The notes under the pieces were generated by a model, which saw only the letters and a program-made list of their open reading frames with translations, did no database searches and was not told where the DNA came from. A stretch of DNA of 64,000 bases from assembly GCA_021325675.1 (NCBI GenBank), contig JAJTCM010000002.1, forward strand, positions 248,001 to 312,000, written 5' to 3'. The translations under genes and the position numbers were made by a program. This DNA comes from Crocinitomicaceae bacterium (GTDB lineage Bacteria > Bacteroidota > Bacteroidia > Flavobacteriales_D > Crocinitomicaceae). Below are positions 7,686 through 16,783 of the stretch, piece after piece. Within the stretch, counting starts at the first letter, position 1. Each line of letters begins with the position of its first letter.

Positions 7686-10600
7686 TTACCTGATTACTGT
7701 TACTGTTCCCGCACGTTTAAAGCGTCCGTCCGGGTATTGTTTTCCGTCCCATTGATCTGACGTCATGAAAGTCGCTTCTATCTTCCACACATAGGCATCC
7801 TGCTGCACCGGAGCACCTTTATACGTTCCATCCCATCCTTCCGTCGGTCGGCCGTAACCATCCAGTGCCGTTGTTTCCCACAAGAGGTTGCCCCAGTCAT
7901 CGTAAATCGTCAGGCGGTAGCTGTACAAGCCTACCCCTTTCGGAATGAAATGTGAAACCTCAAAATCCGGGTGGCCCGGGTTCATGGCATTGGCTACGTG
8001 CAGGCCTTTGTAATAATCCACTGTGATAATACGCGAAATCGAGTCCACACAGCCGTTTTCATTTGTCGCAATAAGCGTAATCACTTCATTCCCGAAATGA
8101 TCGAACTGGTAACGCGGGTTCACGGCGGTAGAAGTTGAATCGCCCTCCAGTCTCCATAAATAAGAATGAGCGTATGCGGACATATTTATCAAATCAATCG
8201 TTCCGTTCACAAGATCTTCCTCTTCCACATTGATATAGTTGAAGTTAGCGATCGGCGTTACGTTGATCGTGATTGGCTGTGCGGCAAACATAGTATCGCT
8301 GCATCCTCCGTCCCCGTAGGCTACTACCGTTACGAAATAATCTCCCGGGTCTTCATATTCATAAAATACCACATTCCCGGAAAGCGTATTGCCGTCACCC
8401 ATAAACCAGCGCACGGAATCTGCCTGCGAGCTGATGGATGTTCCCGTAAAGCTTTCACCCACGCACATCACCATATCCGAAACCACGAAATTGGCGGCCG
8501 GCGGCTGGAAAATCGTTACATCCCGGATCAGGGAATCGGAGCATCCATATTGGTTCGTTGCTACAAGCTTGATGAAATAAGTTCCGGGCGCGTCGTAAAA
8601 TACACTTGGGTTCGTCAGCGTTGATGTAGCCGAGTTACCAAAATTCCAGTTGTATGAAATCGCCCCTGAAGACGTATTTCCAAAGAACGCCTGGCTCGGT
8701 AAATGACACGTATCTATGGAAAGAACATCGAAATTAGCCGTTGGTACCGGGAAAACCTGGACAAGCTGCTCCATGGAATCCTTACAGCCGATATTATTTT
8801 CCACCATCAGCTGCACCGTATAAACCCCTGGCTCAGTATAAATGTGGCTCGGGCTGGACAAACCGGAGAAATTATTGTCCCCGAAATCCCAGGAAACGAA
8901 ATTGAAGTTCGTACTTGAGTTTGTAAACGATGTTGTGGCAGGAATACAGCCGTCACCCGCAGTAATGGAAAAATCCGCAACAGGAGTGCTTGCCACCGTT
9001 ACCGGGTGGGTCACGCTCGCCTGGCAGGCAAACAAGCTGCTCACACCGCTCAGGGTTACATTGTATACGCCGCTCTGCGTAAAAATATGCGTTGGATTGC
9101 TCAATGCGGAATTGCTGCCGTCATCAAAATCCCAGGATAAGCTGGAAACGTCCGTAGATTGGTTGGTAAACTCAAAAGGCAGGCCGACGCACTGTGAATT
9201 CGGCGTAAAGGTGAAATCGATGTCAGGCTGCGGATGAACCGTAATTGTTGCAAATGACGTATCGCGGCTGCAGGCGTCGTTCACGATCAGGCGAACGTTA
9301 TATGTTCCGGCATCCGTAAACGTATTGGAAGTTTGCGCCGTATTGGAAACGTTTCCATCGTCAAAATTCCAGTTGAACTGCTCTGCGCCTGCCGAAATAC
9401 TTGTGAAATCAACCGTTAGCGGTGCACAGCCCTCGGTAATATTGGTGTTGAAGAAAGAATTAACACTCGTCGGAAGCACATGAATATCATGGAAAGCTGT
9501 GTCCGCGCCGCATTCGTTCGTTACGATCAGGCGGATTGTGAAAGTCGTATCTTCCAGTCCTGTGATGAAAATGCGGCTGAAAAGCGAATCTTCCGTATTG
9601 GACGTTGTCCCGTTGCCGAAATCCCAGCTGTAAGTATCAGGTAGACCTACGCTGATATTGGCAAAATCAACCGTAAAAGGAGAACAGCCTTCGTCAAATG
9701 CAGGCCCGAAAATCGCAGTCGGGTCAGGCATTACTTTCACGGAATCCGTTTTGCTCACTGTTCCGCAGAAATTCGTTACGTCGAGGGTAATGTAATATGT
9801 TGTATCGGCAATCACGCCGGCAGTATACGTTTGTGAGCCCGGGTTCTGGCTGGCTGAGCTTGCCCCGTTGCCAAAATCCCAGCTGAAAACCAAAGCGCCG
9901 ATCCCGGTAGAAGTATTCGTGAAATTCGCAGTCAGCGGCCCGCAGGCAGAATCCGGCAAAACGATGAAATTGGCTATCGGCGGTTCGCGCACTTCGATTG
10001 TCTGTGTCAGGGAATCCACACAGCCGAAAACTGTCGTTGCTACCAGCTGGATATCGAAAAACCCGGTGGATGAGTACGTATGGATCGGGCTGACGTTGTG
10101 ATTGATCGCTGTATTGTCGCCAAAGTCCCAGTCATAAGTGTCCCCCAGCAAGGTGTTGTTCGTAAAGCTTTCCGGGTTTCCTTCGCAGATTATCGGGCTG
10201 AAATCGAACATTACCGTTGGCAGCGGACGGATCGTGGCAATCACATCATCTGTATTGACACATTGTGTCACCGGATCGGTATAAGTATAGGTAATGGTAT
10301 TCGCACCGATCGGCGTTACCGAAGGGTCGAATGTTCCGAATGTAGCGTTGGTAATTCCGTTTCCTGACCAGCTTCCTCCTGAAGGTGTACCGATGAAATT
10401 AAAAGCAGGCTCGGATTCACAGAATTCAACATCATCACCCGCGTCAACGATCGGCAGGGCGTGAACGATCAATTCCATTGTGTCACGCGTCAAACAGTTT
10501 CCGCCCCCGAAGGAATAAACCATTTCATAAGTTCCCGGGTTATTTGGCGTATAATTCCCGTTTCCGGCAATTCCGGGGCCCGTCCATGTTCCGCCAGCAG

Positions 10601-13600
10601 GCAAACCTGTCAGCTGGGTCATTGTGTTGGAAAAACACATTTCGAGATCGCTACCGGCATTTGCCTGTGAAGGATCAACAACCGTCACCACCATACTGTC
10701 CGTTGCTGAACAGGAAGAAAGCGTAAACCCGTAATACAGGGTAAACGTTCCTACGCCCGAAGGTGTGAAAACACCACCAGCTGTGACATTCGGCCCGCTC
10801 CAGGTTCCACCCGCAGGCAAGCCGTTAAATTGTACCGGCAAAGGCTGGTTACATAAAGTCGTATCGTTACCCGCGTTTACCACCGGCAGCGGATTAACAT
10901 TCGCAATCACATCATCCGTATTGCTGCAGTTTGTTACCGGGTCAGTATAAGTATACGTTAAAGTATGCGCTCCGTTTCCTGCCACCTGGGGATCAAATGT
11001 ACCGTTCGGGTTAGTAATTCCATTACCTGTCCATGTTCCGCCCGTCAGGTTGGGGTTCGCCGAAAGATCAACCGTCCCGCCGTCAAAACAAATCGTAAAA
11101 TCATTGCCTGCGTCCACTACCGGTGCCGGGTTAACAATGAAATCCATCACATCGCTTGTCTGGCAGGTTCCGCTTCCGAAGCTGTAAGTCATCGTGAAAG
11201 TTCCTGGCACAGTCGGATCGTAAACGCCGCCCGGAGTGATTCCTGCACCGCTCCACGTTCCTCCGGCCGGTAAACCCGTCAGCTGAACATTCGCGCCGTT
11301 TTCACAAACCGTTGAATCGTCACCGGCATCAGCATTCGTTGGGTCGATTACCGTTACAATAATTGTATCCTCATTGAAGCAGCCGTTGCCGTCCGTAAAT
11401 GAATAATGTATTTCAAAGCTTCCCGTTCCGGAAGGTGTAAACTCGCCGTCGGGATCAGTAATTCCCGTTCCTGACCACACCCCGTTTGGCGGTGTCACCG
11501 GCGTTAAGGTATTAGCAATTGGCTGGTTACACAACGAAACATCTGCCCCTGCATTTACAACCGGCAAAGCGTTTACGGTAGCCAAAATATCGTCAGAATA
11601 AATACAGGATGTTCCCGGATCAACAAAAGTATACGTCAGCGTATGAACGCCTGCACCCGCAGCTGCCGGATCAAACAGGCCTGCCGCCGAGATTCCCGGC
11701 CCGGACCAGGTTCCCCCTGCCGGCGTGATTGCTGTTATGGTATAAGGATCATCGTCGACGCAATTGCTTACGTTTGGACCGGCATTCACCACCGTTATCG
11801 GTAAAACTACGAGGTCAACGCTTTGCGTCACACCTGAGCAGGAGCCAAAAGAAGCAAAAACGGTGTAAGTTCCTTCATCTGCGGCCGATGCATTCGGTAT
11901 AACGGGGTTTTGCTGGTTGGATGAAAAGCCGTTCGGGCCGCTCCAGTTATAGGTTGCACCAACAACAGTATCTGAGAAAAATTCAGCGTCGTAACCGGCA
12001 CACAAAGGAGAAACCGTAATCGGGTTCAGAGCCGGTGGAACATTATTTACAGTCAGTCCGGTAGTTGCCACATCAGATCCGCAGCCATTTGTAGCCGTCA
12101 GCGTGATGGTATACGAACCATTAGTCGGATAAGTAATGAAACCCGGCACCGGGTTGGTCGAAGATGTTGTTGACGCCCCGGGGAAATCCCACTGATACGT
12201 ATTGATCGATTCCTGGCAGTCGTTGTAAACAGCCGTTGGATTAATGTTTTGTCCGCCGCAAATACTGGATACGGCGTTAATGGCAATTTCCGGTGGCGCC
12301 TGGGCAACTACCTGTTCCGTATGCGTGATGTTCCCGCAACTGTTCGACAAGGTCAGGTGAACGCTGTAAATACCCGGTGAATTGAAAGCAAACTGCGGCT
12401 CTACTGTTTGGGCATTCGTCCCGTTGATGAAATTCCGCGAGCCGGAAGCCGGGTTACAGGTTGCCTGGTCAAAAGTCGTAGACCAGTTCCGCGTCACAGC
12501 ACAAATATCAACCGTGGAAGACAGATCGTCTGTAGTTACGTTAAACGGTACGCAGGAAGAAGCGGGGTTGAGATTGAAATCCGGTACAGGTGCAGCTTCC
12601 ACACAAACGAGGGCTGTATCCGTTGTTGTACCGCACGAGTTGGAAGTGCTGAGAACAACTTCGTAAATTCCCGGCGTCGTATAAACGTGGGTTACCCCCG
12701 TAGCCGTTGCCGAGTTGACCGTTTGTGTCTGTCCATCGCCGAAATCCCATAAGAAATTGGTAAACCGCGAGCAGGCACCGTTGTAGCCGAGGTCCGTATT
12801 GTTGAACATTGTCGCCGTCGTGTTGACACACAAGCTTGTAGGTGTAACGTTCAGATCAGCAATCGGCGGCGCCGTAATCCGGATCCCACCTACCGTGGCC
12901 AGCGTCGAGCTGCATAAGTTCACTGCTTCGATACTGAATGTATAAGCCTGGCCCGGAAGCGGACAGGAAGATTCCAGGTAAGTATGACAAATCTGGGCAG
13001 GCGGCGGGTGACTGAAGGTATCAACCGCTGAGCCGTCGCCGTAATCCACGAGGTAAGTTGTCGTATTGTGGTTTCCGGCAATACCGGTAATCTGGATACA
13101 GATTTCGAGCGGTGCGCAGCCAACAGTGTTCCCCAGGGAAATTAAACCAATGGACGGATTACTGGTACTCGCCACGGGGATAATCGTGGAGTCGCGGCAG
13201 CCGTTGCTTCCCGTTATCGCATAAATGAGGTCGAAAACACCTTCGGTTGAATACGTGTGGCTTACTCCCGCTCCCGGAAAAGTCGGGGCTGTAAAATCAC
13301 CTGTTCCGTCGCCCCATATAATCTGGAAATTGCTGTTGCCTGCCGTTCCTGAGTTATCAAAAACCTCCAGGCTAAACGTCGCGCCGTTACCGCAGTTGCG
13401 GAAGCTGGTCATCGGATCAACAAGGTCCGGCCCAGGAGTCTGGCGAACAGTGACGGTTTGTGTGCTCGTTGCCGTACAGCCGGCAGGACTCGTCGTTGTA
13501 AGCGTTACTGTAAAGTTTTGCGTAGCCGTACCAACAGCCGTGAAAATATGTGTCGGGTGCTGTAAAGTTGAAGTATTGGAAGCGCCGGAGCCCGGATCGC

Positions 13601-14042
13601 CAAAGTTCCAGGAATAAGTTGCCCCGCCCGTAGAAGTATTGGTAAACTGGATCGGCAGGTTGGCGCATTGGTTGTTCCCACCGGAAAAAGTAAAGGAAGA
13701 AGTCGGGTTGGGCGCGGCCGTTACCGTAACGTTGTCAGTTGCTACACAGCCGTTATCATCCGTAACCGTAACCGTATAGGTACGTGTTGTCGCTGTTGTT
13801 GAAGTTGGGTTCGCACAATCCGTACAGCTCAAAAAAGCTGCCGGCGTCCAGGCATACGTATAAGGCGCTGTTCCACCGCTGGCAGTCGGCGTCCAGCCGA
13901 GCTGAACAGATCCTGCAGGACAAATGAACAGATCAGCCCCTGCTTCAGCCTGGCACTGCGAAAACAAATTATTTTGCACAAAAAAGATGCACAAAAAGGC
14001 AAAGAAAAACGCGCTGAAAATTTTGGGTAATTGTATTTTCAT
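7686..14042 (-). CDS. Giant PKD-repeat adhesin with gliding-type (type B) C-terminal sorting domain
   Basis: A 2118-residue secreted protein. The start is set at the ATG at 14042 because it opens a clear signal peptide (MKIQLPKIFSAFFFAFL, cleavage near residue 29); the frame is open upstream to 14162, but that part is not signal-like. Residues about 30-745 hold PKD-like modules (motifs such as WNFGDPG and WDFGDGQ). Residues about 745-1275 hold seven tandem modules with the pattern AGxDxxxC...GGTWSGxGI. Residues about 1280-1990 hold more PKD modules (WDFGNG, WDFDDG, WNFGNS). The end (DDWGNLLWET...GWDGTYKG) is the CHU_C/TIGR04131 domain used for T9SS export. It heads the operon with PorP/SprF. 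Probable cell-surface adhesin; ligand unknown. Confidence 0.92.
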   Translation of the reverse strand: MKIQLPKIFSAFFFAFLCIFFVQNNLFSQCQAEAGADLFICPAGSVQLGWTPTASGGTAPYTYAWTPAAFLSCTDCANPTSTTATTRTYTVTVTDDNGCVATDNVTVTAAPNPTSSFTFSGGNNQCANLPIQFTNTSTGGATYSWNFGDPGSGASNTSTLQHPTHIFTAVGTATQNFTVTLTTTSPAGCTATSTQTVTVRQTPGPDLVDPMTSFRNCGNGATFSLEVFDNSGTAGNSNFQIIWGDGTGDFTAPTFPGAGVSHTYSTEGVFDLIYAITGSNGCRDSTIIPVASTSNPSIGLISLGNTVGCAPLEICIQITGIAGNHNTTTYLVDYGDGSAVDTFSHPPPAQICHTYLESSCPLPGQAYTFSIEAVNLCSSTLATVGGIRITAPPIADLNVTPTSLCVNTTATMFNNTDLGYNGACSRFTNFLWDFGDGQTQTVNSATATGVTHVYTTPGIYEVVLSTSNSCGTTTDTALVCVEAAPVPDFNLNPASSCVPFNVTTDDLSSTVDICAVTRNWSTTFDQATCNPASGSRNFINGTNAQTVEPQFAFNSPGIYSVHLTLSNSCGNITHTEQVVAQAPPEIAINAVSSICGGQNINPTAVYNDCQESINTYQWDFPGASTTSSTNPVPGFITYPTNGSYTITLTATNGCGSDVATTGLTVNNVPPALNPITVSPLCAGYDAEFFSDTVVGATYNWSGPNGFSSNQQNPVIPNASAADEGTYTVFASFGSCSGVTQSVDLVVLPITVVNAGPNVSNCVDDDPYTITAITPAGGTWSGPGISAAGLFDPAAAGAGVHTLTYTFVDPGTSCIYSDDILATVNALPVVNAGADVSLCNQPIANTLTPVTPPNGVWSGTGITDPDGEFTPSGTGSFEIHYSFTDGNGCFNEDTIIVTVIDPTNADAGDDSTVCENGANVQLTGLPAGGTWSGAGITPGGVYDPTVPGTFTMTYSFGSGTCQTSDVMDFIVNPAPVVDAGNDFTICFDGGTVDLSANPNLTGGTWTGNGITNPNGTFDPQVAGNGAHTLTYTYTDPVTNCSNTDDVIANVNPLPVVNAGNDTTLCNQPLPVQFNGLPAGGTWSGPNVTAGGVFTPSGVGTFTLYYGFTLSSCSATDSMVVTVVDPSQANAGSDLEMCFSNTMTQLTGLPAGGTWTGPGIAGNGNYTPNNPGTYEMVYSFGGGNCLTRDTMELIVHALPIVDAGDDVEFCESEPAFNFIGTPSGGSWSGNGITNATFGTFDPSVTPIGANTITYTYTDPVTQCVNTDDVIATIRPLPTVMFDFSPIICEGNPESFTNNTLLGDTYDWDFGDNTAINHNVSPIHTYSSTGFFDIQLVATTVFGCVDSLTQTIEVREPPIANFIVLPDSACGPLTANFTNTSTGIGALVFSWDFGNGASSASQNPGSQTYTAGVIADTTYYITLDVTNFCGTVSKTDSVKVMPDPTAIFGPAFDEGCSPFTVDFANISVGLPDTYSWDFGNGTTSNTEDSLFSRIFITGLEDTTFTIRLIVTNECGADTAFHDIHVLPTSVNSFFNTNITEGCAPLTVDFTSISAGAEQFNWNFDDGNVSNTAQTSNTFTDAGTYNVRLIVNDACSRDTSFATITVHPQPDIDFTFTPNSQCVGLPFEFTNQSTDVSSLSWDFDDGSNSALSNPTHIFTQSGVYNVTLSGVSSLFACQASVTHPVTVASTPVADFSITAGDGCIPATTSFTNSSTNFNFVSWDFGDNNFSGLSSPSHIYTEPGVYTVQLMVENNIGCKDSMEQLVQVFPVPTANFDVLSIDTCHLPSQAFFGNTSSGAISYNWNFGNSATSTLTNPSVFYDAPGTYFIKLVATNQYGCSDSLIRDVTIFQPPAANFVVSDMVMCVGESFTGTSISSQADSVRWFMGDGNTLSGNVVFYEYEDPGDYFVTVVAYGDGGCSDTMFAAQPITINVTPIANFNYINVEEEDLVNGTIDLINMSAYAHSYLWRLEGDSTSTAVNPRYQFDHFGNEVITLIATNENGCVDSISRIITVDYYKGLHVANAMNPGHPDFEVSHFIPKGVGLYSYRLTIYDDWGNLLWETTALDGYGRPTEGWDGTYKGAPVQQDAYVWKIEATFMTSDQWDGKQYPDGRFKRAGTVTVIR

Positions 14043-14089
14043 CAAAGTGCTTATGTTCTGGTGTTTATAACGACGACAATAAAGTGTGT

Positions 14090-14097
14090 CAAAGATA
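14090..14097 (-). promoter_or_regulatory. Candidate -7 element for the adhesin operon
   Basis: Minus strand TATCTTTG, an exact TAnnTTTG match, about 50 bp before the adhesin ATG at 14042. No TTG at -33 spacing was seen. It also supports the 14042 start, since the longer frame would begin upstream of this promoter. Confidence 0.5.
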
Positions 14098-14256
14098 ATA
14101 AAAGTACGTGAAAATCCCGAAATGGTTGGCTTAAATCTAACAATTAATTTGCACAAAGGCAAAAAATTACGGCATATAACTAATGCCCTGGAAATACTGT
14201 TCCCTCAAAGATTGTTAAACTTTAATAAAAAAGCCCTGAAAATTGTTAAAATTGCT

Positions 14257-14264
14257 TATCTTTG
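14257..14264 (+). promoter_or_regulatory. Candidate -7 element for the ALDH7 gene
   Basis: TATCTTTG matches TAnnTTTG and ends 26 bp before the ATG at 14291. The nearest upstream TTG (14243) is too close for a normal -33 box. Placing transcription start near 14270 excludes the longer reading frame that opens at 14243. Confidence 0.5.
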
Positions 14265-14290
14265 TGGCGTATTTTTTAAACGTTAAAAAC

Positions 14291-15847
14291 ATGGCTGAAA
14301 CGCTTTCTGGAATTGAGATCAACGAGATCTTGGAACAATTAGGGATCGAACAGGTAAACCGCGGTGCATCTACCGGAAGTTACTGGTTCAACACAAGAGG
14401 AACAAAAATCGACTCATACTCACCTGTGGACGGTAAATTAATCGCCTCAGTGAGCTCATGTTCCGAGTCAGATTATGAAGCCGTTGTTTTAAAAGCACAG
14501 GAAGCCTTCAAAGTGTGGAGAACTATTCCTGCCCCGAAAAGAGGGGAAATCGTTCGCCAGCTGGCTGAAAAATTAAGAGATTACAAAGAGCCGCTCGGTA
14601 AGCTTGTTTCTTACGAAATGGGTAAATCCCTGCAGGAAGGTTTGGGTGAGGTTCAGGAAATGATCGACATCTGCGACTTCGCCGTTGGTTTATCCCGTCA
14701 GCTGTACGGTTTGACAATGCATTCCGAAAGACCGGGCCACAGAATGTACGAGCAGTATCACCCGCTGGGAATCGTTGGGATTATTTCCGCATTCAACTTC
14801 CCTGTTGCCGTTTGGAACTGGAACACGGCTTTAGCCTGGGTTTGCGGTGACGTATGCATCTGGAAGCCATCCGAAAAAACTCCGCTGACAGCAATTGCCT
14901 GCCAGAAAATTACAGAAGAAGTGTTTACAGATAACGACGTTCCTGAAGGCGTTTCCTGCCTGGTAATCGGCGGCGCTGAAATCGGTAAGCTAATGACGGC
15001 TGATACACGCGTTCCTCTGATCTCCGCTACAGGGTCAACCCGCATGGGTAAATCCGTTGGTGAAGTAGTTGGCGCCCGTTTAGGAAAATCATTACTCGAA
15101 TTAGGCGGAAACAACGCCATCATCATTACACCTTCCGCAGACCTGAAAATGGTTGTTCCGGGAGCGGTATTCGGTGCAGTAGGAACGGCAGGACAGCGCT
15201 GTACTTCAACCCGAAGACTGATCATTCACGAAGAAATTTACGATAAGGTAAAAGACGCGTTAGTAAAAGCTTACAGCCAGATCAAAATCGGTAACCCGCT
15301 GGATGAAAACATGCACGTTGGGCCGCTGATTGATAAAGATGCAGTTGCAGCTTATGAAAAATCGCTGAAAGAAGTGGTTGCCGAAGGCGGTAAGATCATC
15401 GTAGAAGGCGGCGTGCTTTCAGGTGAAGGCTACGAATCCGGATGCTACGTTAAGCCGGCTATCGCTGAAGCTGAAAACCATTTCAAAATTGTTCAGCACG
15501 AAACTTTCGCACCAATCCTCTACCTCATGAAATATACAGGCGGAGTTGAAAATGCGATTGCAATCCAGAACGGTGTTCCGCAAGGACTTTCTTCTGCCAT
15601 CATGACAAACAACCTCAAAGAAGCTGAAGCATTTTTAGCGTCTTCCGGTTCAGACTGCGGTATCGCTAACGTAAACATCGGCACTTCCGGTGCTGAGATC
15701 GGCGGTGCATTCGGCGGTGAAAAAGAAACGGGCGGCGGCCGCGAATCCGGTTCCGATGCCTGGAAAGTGTACATGAGAAGACAAACAAACACAATCAACT
15801 ATTCCGACAGCCTTCCATTGGCGCAAGGGATCAAGTTTGAATTATAA
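14291..15847 (+). CDS. ALDH7 (antiquitin-like) aldehyde dehydrogenase, probable L-aminoadipate-semialdehyde dehydrogenase
   Basis: A 518-residue NAD(P)-dependent aldehyde dehydrogenase. Substrate binding starts with AFNFPVAVWNWNTALAWVCG, typical of the ALDH7/antiquitin branch; the general base is Glu270 in LLELGGNN and the catalytic cysteine is Cys304 in GTAGQRCTSTRR. ELGGNN rather than ELGGKS is a branch marker. The family oxidises alpha-aminoadipate semialdehyde / piperideine-6-carboxylate in lysine breakdown and also other aldehydes. No other lysine catabolism gene lies nearby. It is a single-gene unit with a strong terminator behind it. The start is the ATG at 14291; the track-long frame from 14243 overlaps the promoter. 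Confidence 0.88.
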   Translation: MAETLSGIEINEILEQLGIEQVNRGASTGSYWFNTRGTKIDSYSPVDGKLIASVSSCSESDYEAVVLKAQEAFKVWRTIPAPKRGEIVRQLAEKLRDYKEPLGKLVSYEMGKSLQEGLGEVQEMIDICDFAVGLSRQLYGLTMHSERPGHRMYEQYHPLGIVGIISAFNFPVAVWNWNTALAWVCGDVCIWKPSEKTPLTAIACQKITEEVFTDNDVPEGVSCLVIGGAEIGKLMTADTRVPLISATGSTRMGKSVGEVVGARLGKSLLELGGNNAIIITPSADLKMVVPGAVFGAVGTAGQRCTSTRRLIIHEEIYDKVKDALVKAYSQIKIGNPLDENMHVGPLIDKDAVAAYEKSLKEVVAEGGKIIVEGGVLSGEGYESGCYVKPAIAEAENHFKIVQHETFAPILYLMKYTGGVENAIAIQNGVPQGLSSAIMTNNLKEAEAFLASSGSDCGIANVNIGTSGAEIGGAFGGEKETGGGRESGSDAWKVYMRRQTNTINYSDSLPLAQGIKFEL

Positions 15848-15866
15848 TATTCCAATGCAATACAGG

Positions 15867-15894
15867 AAGCCGCTTCGAAAGGAGCGGCTTTTTT
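15867..15894 (+). terminator. Rho-independent terminator after ALDH7 gene
   Basis: Perfect 8-bp stem AAGCCGCT / AGCGGCTT with an 8-nt loop followed by a T-run, 20 bp after the ALDH7 stop codon. Confidence 0.9.
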
Positions 15895-16019
15895 GTTTCT
15901 TGCCGAACTGCGTACTTACTCCATAGTAACTCCATACCTGAAGCATACTTAAAGCATATTGAATGTATATATGAATTATGTTAAATAGACTAGTTAAAAG
16001 TGAATTTGGGGTTAAAGCA

Positions 16020-16089
16020 AAATACCCTATTTAAGGTATTTCGAAAGCCCTGAAAAAGGTATTATTTTGCAATTTAGAATTATTCTAAA
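16020..16089 (+). promoter_or_regulatory. Cluster of inverted and direct repeats upstream of the response regulator gene
   Basis: An inverted repeat AAATACC / GGTATTT with 8-bp spacer lies at 16020-16041. The half-site AAGGTATT occurs at 16033-16040 and again at 16056-16063, 23 bp apart (about two helical turns). A 17-bp palindrome TTTAGAAT-T-ATTCTAAA lies at 16073-16089, ending 16 bp before the ATG at 16106. The layout suggests binding sites for a dimeric regulator, possibly autoregulation by the NarL-type protein encoded downstream, and a leader hairpin. Confidence 0.5.
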
Positions 16090-16105
16090 TAATAACGCGC
16101 ACTTA

Positions 16106-16780
16106 ATGTCTAAAATCAGAATTCTTATTGCAGATTTTCACACCCTGACACGTGAAGGCATTAAATCGGTGCTTTCCCGGCGGGCAGACATTGAGCTTTG
16201 CAACGAGGTGAAAGACAGCAGGGAGCTGCGCGCAACGATTGGCGGAACTAACGCCCGGATCCTGGTAATCGATTTCCAGGTGGAAGGACAGTTCAGCATT
16301 GAGGACATTGCCTATGTGCGTAAGCATCATCCTGAAATCAGTATCCTCGTTATTTCAAACAACCACGACAAGCAGCTGGTGCTCAAAGCGCTGGATTACG
16401 GTATTCGCGGCTATTTGCTCAAGGAATGCGACGAGGAAGAAGTGCTCTCGGCAGTTTACGCGGCTGCCAAAAACGAAAAGTTCTTCTGCGGGCGCGTGAT
16501 GGATGCCATTTTGGAAAAGGTTACCCACAGCTGTGAGCCGGGATCCAACTGCGATCATTGCCAGCCGGTTTCGCTTACGGAACGCGAGGTGGAAATTATC
16601 GGACTGATCGCTGAAGGGCATACAACGAAGGATATCGCCGGGAAACTATTTTTAAGCTTCCATACGGTAGGAACGCACCGAAAAAACATTTTTAAAAAAC
16701 TGAGTATCCGCAATTCTTCGGAGCTCATCATTTATGCTTTAAAAAAAGGCCTGATCACACAACAAAATGAAAATCAATGA
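16106..16780 (+). CDS. NarL/FixJ-type response regulator with cysteine-rich linker
   Basis: A 224-residue regulator with an N-terminal receiver domain (phosphoacceptor Asp56 in LVIDFQ, Lys106 in YLLKE) and a C-terminal LuxR-type helix-turn-helix (LTEREVEIIGLIAEGHTTKD onward, about 157-215). The usual acidic pair after the first strand is reduced to one Asp (IADFH), which may alter phosphorylation. The linker holds His141, Cys143, Cys149 and Cys152 in an HxCx5CxxC pattern, with Cys108 and another Cys near 126; this could bind a metal or respond to redox. No histidine kinase is adjacent. The ATG at 16106 was chosen over a longer frame from 16067 because it starts directly at the receiver strand. 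A DUF6607-type gene follows after 3 bp. Confidence 0.88.
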   Translation: MSKIRILIADFHTLTREGIKSVLSRRADIELCNEVKDSRELRATIGGTNARILVIDFQVEGQFSIEDIAYVRKHHPEISILVISNNHDKQLVLKALDYGIRGYLLKECDEEEVLSAVYAAAKNEKFFCGRVMDAILEKVTHSCEPGSNCDHCQPVSLTEREVEIIGLIAEGHTTKDIAGKLFLSFHTVGTHRKNIFKKLSIRNSSELIIYALKKGLITQQNENQ

Positions 16781-16783
16781 GCC

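Noticed and set aside
10210-11830. Regular DNA repeats that could suggest a CRISPR array or satellite
   Set aside because: The repeats are long, diverged and in frame, and they encode protein modules of the adhesin; there are no short identical repeats with unique spacers.
8166-13617. Many long open frames on the plus strand opposite the giant adhesin
   Set aside because: They are antisense shadows of a repetitive coding region; none has a signal, domain or codon pattern of its own.
14043-14162. 40-residue upstream extension of the giant adhesin
   Set aside because: It spans the candidate promoter and precedes a perfect signal peptide that must be at the N-terminus.
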